A stretch of DNA of 64,000 nt from VXRD01 sp965242535 (GTDB lineage: Bacteria > Latescibacterota > UBA2968): assembly GCA_965242535.1 (NCBI GenBank), contig OZ251458.1, positions 1,364,001-1,428,000 of the forward strand. Direction: 5' to 3'. The first letter of the stretch is position 1; each line of letters begins with the position of its first letter. The notes under the pieces were generated by a model. It saw only the letters and a program-made list of their open reading frames with translations, searched no databases and was not told the DNA's origin. Positions 53,161-62,800 of the stretch are shown here, one piece after another. Made by a program: the position numbers and the translations under genes.

Positions 53161-53186
53161 TTTGTCCGCAGGGGGCCGCGGACAAA
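53161..53186 (-). terminator. Hairpin between phyH-like gene and gmd
   Basis: TTTGTCCGC pairs with GCGGACAAA (9 bp) around an 8-nt loop, without a T-run. It lies downstream of the PhyH-like stop at 53253 and upstream of gmd, and may end or process that message. Confidence 0.45.
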
Positions 53187-53252
53187 CATTTCGGCAAGCG
53201 CGAAAACCCGTTGTTCCGAAAGAGTTGGATTTGTCGCATCGAGAGCATGGGG

Positions 53253-53999
53253 CTATTTCTGAATCGGGATGGGATAGGGATGCGGATGGCCGGTATAGAC
53301 CTTTTCGCCGCGAACGAGAATTTTCTCCGGATCGTCTTTGACGACATCGTGGGCGTCGTGTGCGCGATAGGCCACGGTCATGCTGCGCCGGGAATGCGCG
53401 GATCGGTTGGTATCGGATCCGTGATAACAGCAGTCGTTAAACAGCAAAACGCCGCCGCGCGGCATCGGGACGGGCAAGGCGCGGTAATAGTGGTCGCCGT
53501 CGTAAAAATCATCCCGCTGTGCCTGCGGTCGGCGCGGGTTCACAAAGGGCCGGTTGTGGCTGCCGGGCACGATGCGGACGCAACCGTTTTCAACTGTGGA
53601 TTCCTCGAGGTAAATCAGCCCGGTGATCAAGGTGTGGTCGTAGGGTTCTTCCCCCGCGTGCCACGGCACCGGATACGATCCGGCCGGGCGCACCATGACG
53701 TGATTGTGCTTGTTGGTCAGCACCTCGATGTTCGGCCCGAGAATGCCCTCGAGGGCGTCGAGGATGATCGGATGCGTCGCGGCTTCGAGATAGACCGAAT
53801 CGCGTGAGAAAATTTTCGACAATCGGCGGACGTTTTCCGGGCACGGCGGCCCTTTGTCCTCCCAAACGATGGGTTCGCACATGTCCGCGATCTGCCCCTC
53901 GGTCACGCTATTCAACCGCTCGACCAGATCATCGGGCAGGGTTTTGCGGACCTTGTAAAACCCCGTGGTCTTGAAATACCAAAGATCTTCTTCCGTCAT
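53253..53999 (-). CDS. Phytanoyl-CoA dioxygenase-like protein with an HxG site
   Basis: The 248-residue double-stranded beta-helix protein matches PhyH: the C-terminal 'GVLLFNDCCYHGSDTNRS' (distal His193) and 'RRSMTVAYR' (2-oxoglutarate-binding Arg). Where Fe(II)/2-oxoglutarate hydroxylases have HxD, this reads 'PWHAGEE' (His114-Ala-Gly116), so the metal-binding carboxylate is missing, as in known 2OG halogenases. ATG 53999 is preferred because GAGG lies nine bases upstream. It precedes gmd with a 171-bp gap. Confidence 0.8.
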   Translation of the reverse strand: MTEEDLWYFKTTGFYKVRKTLPDDLVERLNSVTEGQIADMCEPIVWEDKGPPCPENVRRLSKIFSRDSVYLEAATHPIILDALEGILGPNIEVLTNKHNHVMVRPAGSYPVPWHAGEEPYDHTLITGLIYLEESTVENGCVRIVPGSHNRPFVNPRRPQAQRDDFYDGDHYYRALPVPMPRGGVLLFNDCCYHGSDTNRSAHSRRSMTVAYRAHDAHDVVKDDPEKILVRGEKVYTGHPHPYPIPIQK

Positions 54000-54124
54000 C
54001 GCCATACACCTCATATTGTGATGGAAAAAAAATATCGTCGAAGATCCGCTCGATCTCCGAATCCAAATTTCTCAAATCGACCTCTGTAATGTGCAAGGGC
54101 TGTCAGGGGTTTTAAGACCGCTTC

Positions 54125-54919
54125 CTACACCTCATACGCGTACAGACCAATCACCCCTGCGATGATCGCGAGGGCCGCGTAGTGGAATTTCTCGCGCGTC
54201 GCTATGCACCGCTCAATGCGCGGCAAATCCGGGCGGAACTTGCCCGACATCGTGCGTTGGACATAGGTTTTGTAATACTCCACGATAAAGCGCTCCAAGC
54301 CGCCATTCGCATAGACCAAAAAGCCCAAGGGGATGGGATGCGCGGGATCGTTCAAAAAGTAAAACAGCGGCGCGCAAACCGCCAGCACGAGCCCCGACCG
54401 CTGAAATTTTAGCCAATGAAAGCCCTCAAACGGGGCGTCTTTGTACGCGCCGCCGAGGGAGACCAGCAAACCCGTGAGATATGCGATCAGGAGAAAGTTC
54501 CAAAATGTCGCAATGGCCGCGGGAATCATCAGCACCGCGAAAACCCCGAGCACCAGCGCCGTGCCCACCGCGTAGCGCAATCCATCGCTGGCGACGTACC
54601 GCCCGAAAAACGTCATGCGCGATGGCACGAAGTACTTGTCCTGATCTTCCGTCCGGAAAAACCCCTTGTAGAGCTCGGCCAAAAACCGCTCGATGCCCAT
54701 GGTCAAAAAAAACACCTGCACCCATCCAAGCGCGAAAAAATCGGCGTGACGGGGCAGGGGCGCGAAATACAAGACGCAAAAAATCGCAAGGTGAAAATAA
54801 ATGCTCCGAGGAAAGGTTCGGGGCTTAAAATCCTCGTAGGGCGAGTCCTTAAACGCGCCCCACAAAGACGTGTACAGCCCAGAGACAACGCTCACACCCA
54901 AGCCGAGATAGAAATTCAT
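54125..54919 (-). CDS. Multi-pass membrane protein, internal duplication
   Basis: Not a named family. The 264-residue protein has about six hydrophobic segments. Two halves are alike: 'GLYTSLWGAFKDSPYEDF' versus 'GLLVSLGGAYKDAPFEGF', and 'GIERFLAELYKGFFRT' versus 'GLERFIVEYYKTYVQRT'. It lies 9 bp after the RND-like gene, and by context it may serve the same lipid- or envelope-transport role. AGGATA precedes the ATG. Confidence 0.7.
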   Translation of the reverse strand: MNFYLGLGVSVVSGLYTSLWGAFKDSPYEDFKPRTFPRSIYFHLAIFCVLYFAPLPRHADFFALGWVQVFFLTMGIERFLAELYKGFFRTEDQDKYFVPSRMTFFGRYVASDGLRYAVGTALVLGVFAVLMIPAAIATFWNFLLIAYLTGLLVSLGGAYKDAPFEGFHWLKFQRSGLVLAVCAPLFYFLNDPAHPIPLGFLVYANGGLERFIVEYYKTYVQRTMSGKFRPDLPRIERCIATREKFHYAALAIIAGVIGLYAYEV

Positions 54920-54928
54920 CGCCGTATC

Positions 54929-57352
54929 CTATTTCGCGTTCTGTCCATTTTTCCGCCGCCCCTTGCCTTCGAGCACTTCCAAAATCGCGGGCAGCACCAG
55001 CACGGCGGTCACAAAACACGTCAGCAACCCGATCAGCGCCAACCGGCCAATCGCGTTGAGGCCGGGATGCGTCGCGGTCATCAACCCGAAAAAGCCGATC
55101 ATCGTCGTCAGCATGGAAATCAGCATCGCGCCCCCCGTGCTTCGCAACACGAGCGGCATCGACCCCGGCCCTTCCTCTCGGTAGCGGTGGTAGAGATGCA
55201 CGCCGTTGTCGATGCCCATGCCGATGATGGTGGGCAACGCGACGATATTGTAAAAATTGAGTTTCACGTCCTGCAAGTAGAGCGACCCGCACATCCAAAC
55301 CGTGCCGCAGACCAGGGGAAAGATGATGAGCAAGGCGCGAAAGCTGCGAAAATCGGTCAGCACGATGAGAATGACGACCAGCAATGTCAGGACGATCGCC
55401 CGCGGGCTGTCGCGCAACATCAGGCGCAGCATATCGGCAAAAATGATATTGGAACTCGACGAGAAAAACACCTTGCCGGACGCGGTGCGGATCTCGTGCG
55501 TGTCCTCGGCAAATGCGATCGCTTTTTTTCCGTCTCGCAACTGCACGCTCGGCAAAATTTGCGCGAAGTACGCCTGACTGCCGTCGATGGTCTCAAAATT
55601 TTTCAGCAAATTTTCCGGCAAATCCCCGACCGCCAGTTTTTGCACGTCTAACAACTCGCGCAGGGAATCGACTTTGGCCTTTTGTTCCCCGCGGATCAAC
55701 TTCGCGCCTTCGCCATCGACCAATGCGCGAATCTCGCCGATGATCTCCAATTTTTCATCCTGATCGCGCAACTCGGTCCACAGGGTTTTCACCTTGTCAA
55801 TCGTCGGCGTTGGATCGTCCTCTGCCATTTTCCGATTCAATGCCGCCACGATCTCGTCGAGGTCCGCTTTGCTGTCCGCCAGCACGATGCTGTACGATTG
55901 CGACTCCGCGCCGTATTTCGGGATCGTCGCCATTTTCTGCTTGACCTTGACGGACGCGGGCAAGTTGGAGCGCAAGTTGGTAAAATCGTACTCGAAATCT
56001 ATGTCCCGCAAATGCACCCCCAAATAGACCGTGATCGCCAACGCGCAGAAAAGCACGGGCCACGGATGCGGAAAATGCCCGCGCTCGCCGCCCCAGTTGT
56101 GCCCCCAAACGGGCCGCATGCGAATCCAGCCCAATTTTTGGTCCGCCAGCACCAACACGGCCGGCAACACGGTCGTCATCGACACCAGCGACATCAAAAT
56201 GCCCACGCCCACGATAAACCCAAATTCGGAAAACCCCCGAAAATCCGTCAGGGTCAAGGAGAAGAACGCGATGGACGTGGTCAGCGCGGCGGTCACGATG
56301 GCCTGCCCGGTCTGGCTCAACATCGTTTCGATCGACGATTGCACGTCCCCTTGTCCCACGCGCACCTCGAGGTAGCGCGCAAACAAGTGAATGCCGAAAT
56401 CGATCCCCAGTCCGAACAAGATCACGAATAAAAACACGGTCATCGTGTTCAAATTGCCGATGGCCCAATAGGTGATGGCAAAGCCCCAAACCAAGCCCAT
56501 CACCAGCGGCAGCGCGACAAAAAAAGCCGCCCAGGGCTGGCGAAAATAAAACGTCAACAGCGCGATGATGCCCAACGCGGCAAAGATGGCCGTGGAGCGC
56601 ACGTCGCGCAAAATCGTATCGTACTCGTCGATCTTATTCTTGAACGGCCCCCCGTATTCGATCAGCATCTCGGCGTGGTAATGGCGCGGATCGAGTTTGT
56701 CGATGGCCTCTTGGATGACCCGCTTCATCTCCGTGGCGAATCCGATGTTGCTCACCGTGCCCGCGGCCCGCGCCTCGAGTGCCAAGATCGTGTGGTCCGG
56801 ATTGGCGTAATACTCCTCTCGCCCATGATCCGACATCCGGTACTTGGCCTCGATATCCGAAAAGTCGAGCGTGGCTCCGCCTTCGTCGAGCGCGATGTAC
56901 AGGGGGGACAATTTCAGTTTTTCTCGGATGATGTGGTCGTCGATGCGCGTGAGTATTTCATCCAAATCGCCCGTTTCCATGAAGAGCAGCGCATTTTTGC
57001 GGTAAAATTCCACATCGTTTTTGTAATCGACAAAATTGATGTATTGCGCGTACTCCTCGCCCCGCAATTCGCTCGCCAAATCCTCGACGAACCGGGTGTT
57101 GGCCTCAAAATCCGGACTTTGCACCAAAACCGTCAAACTGCCCACGCCCCCGACGCGCTGTTTGATCTCTTCGAGCGTTTTCACACTCTGATAATTTTCT
57201 GGAATCAACGCCACGATGTCGGTCTCGAGTTTGCGCCCGAGCTTGTACGCAAAAATGCTGCAAAAGGCCGTCAACAAAATCGACACCACAAGAATGCTTT
57301 TGTAGTGCCGATACGTCCAACCCGCCAAAAAGCGAAAATAGGCTTCGATCAA
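54929..57352 (-). CDS. RND/MMPL superfamily transporter, HpnN-like
   Basis: The 807-residue protein has twelve predicted membrane helices in two halves (about 20-420, 440-800), each with a large periplasmic loop. 'FGLGIDFGIHLFARY' and 'IGMGIDNGVHLYHRY' mark the central helix pair, as in the hopanoid exporter HpnN and MMPL lipid transporters. It probably moves a lipid or hydrophobic compound across the envelope. A TTG at 57352 directly follows the MlaC-like stop, with AGGTGG upstream, so I accept a TTG start. Confidence 0.85.
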   Translation of the reverse strand: MIEAYFRFLAGWTYRHYKSILVVSILLTAFCSIFAYKLGRKLETDIVALIPENYQSVKTLEEIKQRVGGVGSLTVLVQSPDFEANTRFVEDLASELRGEEYAQYINFVDYKNDVEFYRKNALLFMETGDLDEILTRIDDHIIREKLKLSPLYIALDEGGATLDFSDIEAKYRMSDHGREEYYANPDHTILALEARAAGTVSNIGFATEMKRVIQEAIDKLDPRHYHAEMLIEYGGPFKNKIDEYDTILRDVRSTAIFAALGIIALLTFYFRQPWAAFFVALPLVMGLVWGFAITYWAIGNLNTMTVFLFVILFGLGIDFGIHLFARYLEVRVGQGDVQSSIETMLSQTGQAIVTAALTTSIAFFSLTLTDFRGFSEFGFIVGVGILMSLVSMTTVLPAVLVLADQKLGWIRMRPVWGHNWGGERGHFPHPWPVLFCALAITVYLGVHLRDIDFEYDFTNLRSNLPASVKVKQKMATIPKYGAESQSYSIVLADSKADLDEIVAALNRKMAEDDPTPTIDKVKTLWTELRDQDEKLEIIGEIRALVDGEGAKLIRGEQKAKVDSLRELLDVQKLAVGDLPENLLKNFETIDGSQAYFAQILPSVQLRDGKKAIAFAEDTHEIRTASGKVFFSSSSNIIFADMLRLMLRDSPRAIVLTLLVVILIVLTDFRSFRALLIIFPLVCGTVWMCGSLYLQDVKLNFYNIVALPTIIGMGIDNGVHLYHRYREEGPGSMPLVLRSTGGAMLISMLTTMIGFFGLMTATHPGLNAIGRLALIGLLTCFVTAVLVLPAILEVLEGKGRRKNGQNAK

Positions 57353-57961
57353 TTAAGTGCCACCTTTCTCATCCGATGCGTCTTCGCGCAGTTTTTGCTT
57401 TAATTTATCCAGCAATCCCGCAAACGAAGATTTGCGAATCTCGCGGCGAAACTGCGACCGGTTGCTCCGCGCAACGCTCAACTCGTCGATGACCATGTCG
57501 TAAATCAACCACTTGCCCTCGACGAGGTGGAGTTTGTAGTCGATGGTGCTCATCTCGCGCTTGTAATGCACCGCCGTTTTGACGATGGCCTTTGCGTCTT
57601 CGACCGCCACGCCCGTGTAGTCGATCTTTTCCGCTTTGGTATAAAGCGCGGGATCCGCGTAATTTTTCTCGATCAACTGCCGGTTCACCGCGATGAACTC
57701 CGCGCGCTCCTCTGCGGTTCGCTCCGCCCAATCTCGCCCCAGCGATTCCCTGCCAAAGGTTTCAAAATCGAACAACTCGCCGACGATGGCCGTAAGCGCG
57801 GCGCGCTCCTCGTCCGTATCGCCCCCGGTCTCGGATCGCACGATGTCCTGAATGGCCCGATCCCGGTCCTTGATCATCTCGAGCAACGCCTCACCCTGAT
57901 CTGCCCCTGCCGCGCCGATCAAAACGCACATCAAAATCGCCTGCCTAAATACCCGATTCAC
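57353..57961 (-). CDS. MlaC/Ttg2D-type periplasmic lipid-binding protein
   Basis: The 202-residue protein has an N-terminal signal ('AILMCVLIGAAGA') and a Tol_Tol_Ttg2 domain ('VGELFDFETFGRESLGRDW', 'YDMVIDELSVARSNRSQF'), as in MlaC, which shuttles phospholipids through the periplasm. It is adjacent to the RND-like gene, a pairing also seen for hopanoid export (HpnM-HpnN). A GTG start at 57961 has GAGGTGA four bases upstream. Confidence 0.85.
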   Translation of the reverse strand: MNRVFRQAILMCVLIGAAGADQGEALLEMIKDRDRAIQDIVRSETGGDTDEERAALTAIVGELFDFETFGRESLGRDWAERTAEERAEFIAVNRQLIEKNYADPALYTKAEKIDYTGVAVEDAKAIVKTAVHYKREMSTIDYKLHLVEGKWLIYDMVIDELSVARSNRSQFRREIRKSSFAGLLDKLKQKLREDASDEKGGT

Positions 57962-58210
57962 GATCTCACCTCATTGTAATCCGCACCGATTGAACTTCCG
58001 TCAAGTTTAGTATCTTTTTCTTACAAAGTCAAGATGGCGCGCCCCTAAAAAGAAAGGACGCCCCATCGCGTCTCAAAATTCCGATGATCGCTCTTGAGAA
58101 AAATGAAATGCTAAGTTGTCCTAATATTGGGATACCTCACCGAGTCACTTCGGACAGGCACGGGGGCTTTAAGAGGGGAGACGGGAGACTTGCCGCGATC
58201 TCCGCAGCCA
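57962..58210. other. Intergenic; half P1 and a heptamer relic
   Basis: A P1 left half at about 58152-58159 and GGGAGAC heptamers near 58177-58190. Nothing else is recognised. Confidence 0.5.
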
Positions 58211-59047
58211 TCATGGGCAATAGGTGATCCCCATTCTGAAGTGGAAGGTGTGATCTCGAAGGTTCAGCGTAGGCCACAAAGCCAATTTGTCGGATATGAA
58301 ATTTATTCTCGCCCCTATCTTGGCGGCAACCGTACTCGATCCCGACTCATCCAAATCTTTTGCGCTCTTTCGCAAGAGCACTTCAGACAGCAAAGCCAAT
58401 CTGTCGGGTATCAGATACATTCCCATTCCCACATTAATTTCCAAAAAGACAAAATCTATGCGATTGAGCATGTAATGACTCTTTAGCGGAATGCTAGCTG
58501 TAATCGCGCTATTCCATTCAAATTTACTCGGATGATTCAATTTTTTGCCAAAGAAAAGCGTGGGATGAAATACCCAAGTCTTGCGCGGCTGAATAACCGC
58601 ATCTATCATAAATGAGATGGGCTGGGTATAAGCACCATCACCCCTTGTAAATGATACGGGCAGATAGATCGCCAACTGATCTTTGACCATCGCGCGTTTC
58701 AATCCAAACATAAAAAAGTGATTGATATAATCGGGGCCGCCGTCGGTACCCCATATAGTCCTCGCCAAGTTGTATTGGAACCGGACATCGAGATTCTGGA
58801 GCAAACCATACCCCACTTGAGCGCCGTACTCGTCTGCATAATGTTCGGATTTGTCATCCGTTTGTCGAATAAAAAAATAGACAGAGGAATAAGGCGTCAA
58901 TTCGAGACTGTTTTTGCCCAAGGGCTTCATGCTGCGCTCATGGGGAAATACATCACCGGATACAGAGACAGAAAAAAGAAGAAGGGCGAGGGCGCCCCAT
59001 ACAAAGCCAAATTGAAGCGATTTGCGTTCTCCGATCAGATTCGCCAT
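58211..59047 (-). CDS. Outer-membrane beta-barrel-like protein (paralogue 1)
   Basis: The 278-residue protein has an N-terminal signal ('FVWGALALLLFSVSVSGD') and strands of alternating hydrophobic residues ending 'FHFRMGITYCP', typical of small outer-membrane barrels. Not a named family. It shares 'FPHERSMKPLGKNSLEL' with the next gene and is clearly its duplicate. ATG 59047 with GGAGA upstream is preferred. The two genes are 19 bp apart and co-transcribed. Confidence 0.65.
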   Translation of the reverse strand: MANLIGERKSLQFGFVWGALALLLFSVSVSGDVFPHERSMKPLGKNSLELTPYSSVYFFIRQTDDKSEHYADEYGAQVGYGLLQNLDVRFQYNLARTIWGTDGGPDYINHFFMFGLKRAMVKDQLAIYLPVSFTRGDGAYTQPISFMIDAVIQPRKTWVFHPTLFFGKKLNHPSKFEWNSAITASIPLKSHYMLNRIDFVFLEINVGMGMYLIPDRLALLSEVLLRKSAKDLDESGSSTVAAKIGARINFISDKLALWPTLNLRDHTFHFRMGITYCP

Positions 59048-59066
59048 GCGATGATCTCCTCGCGCA

Positions 59067-59867
59067 TTACGGGTAATAAGCGATACCCACGCCAAAGTGG
59101 GACTGCCAGTTTCCAACGCCCAAGCCCATTTCGGGCCGCAAAGCCCATTTGTCGGTAAAGTTTATTCTCGATTCTATCCTGACATGGGTCGTACTCGCGC
59201 CTGGCCTACCCAACCTGCTCAACTTTTTTCGGAGGTGTATCTCGGACATGAGAGCCAATTTGTCGGGGATCAAGTACAGGCCCATTCCCAAATTGAGTGC
59301 GATAAAAACAGCATCGCTATCTAAAATGCCGCCATCCCCTCTTTTTAGTGGCATGAGGGCTGTAATGGAACCGTTCAATTCGCTTATTTGCCCAATTTTT
59401 TGCGTGAGGGAAAGCGTGGGAAATAAGTCCCAATTTCCCGAAGTGCGAACATAATCACTTGTAAAACCAAATGACACGGGCAGATGGATAGCCAACCGAT
59501 CTTTGAGCATCGCGCGTTTTGGGCCAAGCGTGAATTGGTGGCGCAACCGGCCGCTGTTGTCGATGTATTGCGTCAGGCCATATCGGAACTGACAATCGAA
59601 ATTTTGCCCCAAACCGTACCCGACCTGAATGCCATACTGGTTTGAATAGTGATCGGTCTCTGCGAATACCGATCTAATGCGAGCGGAATAATCTGACATC
59701 AGTTCGAGATTGCTTTTCCCCAAGGGCTTCGCGCTGCGCTCATAAGGAAAAATATCGCCGAATACAGGGGGAGGATTCCAAGGAGAGGTTAAGATCGCCA
59801 ACGCCAAAACAAACGGCGACAATGTGCGTTTTTCACTGAACCATCTTTTCACGTTCTCCGTCCTCAT
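59067..59867 (-). CDS. Outer-membrane beta-barrel-like protein (paralogue 2)
   Basis: The 266-residue protein has a signal region ('FVLALAILTSPWNPPPVFG') and the conserved 'FPYERSAKPLGKSNLEL', then barrel-like strands ending 'WQSHFGVGIAYYP'. It is the upstream member of the tandem pair; similarity with paralogue 1 spans the full length, including 'MGLYLIPDKLALMSE' against 'MGMYLIPDRLALLSE'. Together they may form a surface channel or adhesin. Confidence 0.65.
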   Translation of the reverse strand: MRTENVKRWFSEKRTLSPFVLALAILTSPWNPPPVFGDIFPYERSAKPLGKSNLELMSDYSARIRSVFAETDHYSNQYGIQVGYGLGQNFDCQFRYGLTQYIDNSGRLRHQFTLGPKRAMLKDRLAIHLPVSFGFTSDYVRTSGNWDLFPTLSLTQKIGQISELNGSITALMPLKRGDGGILDSDAVFIALNLGMGLYLIPDKLALMSEIHLRKKLSRLGRPGASTTHVRIESRINFTDKWALRPEMGLGVGNWQSHFGVGIAYYP

Positions 59868-59897
59868 CGAAGCAATACCGCGAACGAGTTTAGAGGG

Positions 59898-62800
59898 CTA
59901 ACCGCCAGAAGGCCCGGGCGGCGACACGGCCTTCCCAAAATGACTGGCAAAGATCAGAAAATCGCCAAACCCAACCGCGCCATCGCCATCCAAATCGAAC
60001 CGCGCTTCATACCCCTCGTCGGCATGGCTTAATCCAAACTGCGCGACGAACAGCAGGAAATCGGGAAAACCAACACGCCTATCGCCATCGAAGTCGGACA
60101 TGAGGGGTGAGATATACGGCGACATATCCCATAGCAGAACCGTGCCATCGTCTGCCCCGGATGCGAGAATTGTCCCATCGGGCGAAAACGCAACAGAAGT
60201 GATCTCGTCCGTATGCCCTTCAAGCGTAGCGATCTCTGTTCGTGTCGCAATGTCCCATAGTTTGACTGTACTACCCCATGACCCAGAGGCGAGGGTTGTG
60301 CCATCGGGTGAAAACGCAACAGAAGTGATCTCGTCCGTATGCCCTTCAAGCGTAGCGATCTCTGTTCGTGTCGCAATGTCCCATAGTTTGACTGTACTAC
60401 CCCATGACCCAGAGGCGAGGGTTGTGCCATCGGGTGAAAACGCAATAGTCTTTCTACCTCCTTCAAATGTGGCGATATGTGCCCATGTCGAAACGTTCCA
60501 CAGCTTGATAGGACCGCTATCAGACACTGACGCGAGTATCGTTCCATCGGGCGAAAATGCAACAGAACGGACCCAATTCGGATGCCTAAGCACGGTGATA
60601 TTCCGTCTCGTAGCCACATCCCACAGATCGACCAGGTCCCCCCCTGTCCCTGTCGCGAGGGTTTTCCCATCGGGCGAAAACGCAATGGAACGTATGCCAA
60701 AAGAAAAGGTTCTACCACGTTGATCTAGCGTGGCGATATTCTGTCTCGTTGCTACATCCCACAGCAGGATGCTCCGCGTTGCCCCTGTCGCGAGGGTTTT
60801 CCCATCGGGCGAAAACGCAATGGAACGGACTTTCCTTATATGCCCTTCTAGCGTGGCGATATTCTGTCTCGTTGCTACATCCCACAATTTGACCGTCTCA
60901 TCACTTGCCTCTGTCGCGAGGGTTTTCCCATCGGGAGAAAATGCGACTAAATAGCTCTCTGTATGACTCAGTGTGATATGATTTCGCGTCGTGGTATCCC
61001 ACAATTTGACCGTCTCATCACTTGCCCCTGTCGCGAGGGTTTTCCCATCGGGAGAAAATGCGACTGAAGAGACGTACCCTTTATGTTCTTCTAACGTGAC
61101 GCCGTATTGTCTCGTTGCCACATCCCACAATCTGACATCTTGCGCTGCTACGGCAAGGATTGTGCCATCGGGAGAAAATGCAACGGAAGAAATCAAGTTA
61201 GTTGTAGGTTCAGTCAGTGTGGCGATATTTTGTTTCGTTGCCACATCCCATAGCTTGACCCTGTCATCCCAAGATCCGGAGGCGAGGGTTTTCCCATCGG
61301 GCGAAAACGCAACGGAAGTGACGGTACTCGTATGCCCCTCAAGTGTGGCGATGTTTTGTTTTGTTGCCACATCCCATAGCTTGACCCTGTCATCCCAAGA
61401 TCCGGAGGCGAGGGTTTTCCCATCGGGCGAAAATGCAACGGAAGTGACGGTACTCGTATGCCCCTCAAGTGTGGCGATGTTTTGTTTCGTTGCCACATCC
61501 CATAGCTTGACCGTCTTATCATCCGACCCCGATGCGAGGATTTTCCCATCGGGCGAAAATGCAACGGAAGTGACAATGCCGGCATGCCCAGTGAGGAGTG
61601 CGCGTTTACGGGAAGTCGCCACGTCGTAAAGCCACACACCGATGCTACTTGCCACCGCGAAGAGTTGACCATCGGGCGAAAACGCGATTGCCCTATTACC
61701 ACCATTTCCCAAGCGGATGAGTGCCCCATTGGGTAACTGCCATGTCTGATAATCGCCTCGCGTAATCGGCCCTGTAGTCGTTCCAACCCCCACGGCCTTA
61801 AAAGTTGCCTCAATTCCAGCAACAGATGCCTCGACAATATTTGTTCTCGAATTTGGTCCAAGTGTAAGTGTACTTTGTGCTCTGCCATTGGCATCAGTTG
61901 TTGCGTTCTCAACAGTGAATCGTCCGCTAAGTCTCCCCTCGCCTTCAGTGACCGTAAACGCAACTTGAGTACCTTGTAATGGATTGCCGTATTGATCTCG
62001 CACTTCAACGATAAACGGGTTCATCAGTGCTTCACCTGATGAACCTTCTTGTTCATCTCCTGAAATTTTTACAAGTGTCCAAGGTCGCCGCGGACGCGGT
62101 TGTATCCACTCAGATATATCCCACAGTTTGATCACCCCATCCTCTGCGCCTGTAGCAAGTAGCGTCCCATTGGGCGAAAACGAAACGGAACGAACACTCT
62201 TTGGGCCTCTAATAGTGAAGAAGTTTTCACTTGTCACAACATCCCACAGTTTGATTGTTCCCTCCCATGACCCGGATGCGATTGTTGTGCCATTGGGCGA
62301 AAACGCCACGGAATAGACAGGACCTACATGTCCTTCAAGTGCAGCGATATTTGTTCCCGTTGAAATATCCCACAGTTTGATCACCGGACCCTCTGTGCCT
62401 GCAGCAAGTAGCGTCCCATCAGGCGAGAATGCAACGGAATTGACACCTACCTGTCCTCCAAGCGTAGCGATATTTGTTCCCGTTGCCACATCCCATAGCT
62501 TGACCGTGTCATCCCAAGATCCGGAGGCGAGGATTGTGCCATCGGGCGAAAACGCCACGGAACCGACATAACCTACATGTCCTTCAAGCGTAGCGATATT
62601 TGTTCCCGTTGCAATGTCCACCAGCGTGACCGTTCCATCCGCTGATCCGGAGGCGAGCGTTGTGCCATCGGGCGAAAATGCAACTGACGGGATCCCAGAA
62701 TTCCTCTCAATGACAACGGTATTTGTTCGAGTCAAAATGTCCCACAGCCTAGCCGTGCCCAAATTTCCGGAAGCGAGCATTGTGCCATCGGGGGAAAACG

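Noticed and set aside
54416..55651. 411-codon plus-strand open frame rich in His/Gln/Arg
   Set aside because: Antisense to the RND-like and membrane-protein genes; composition typical of a shadow frame.
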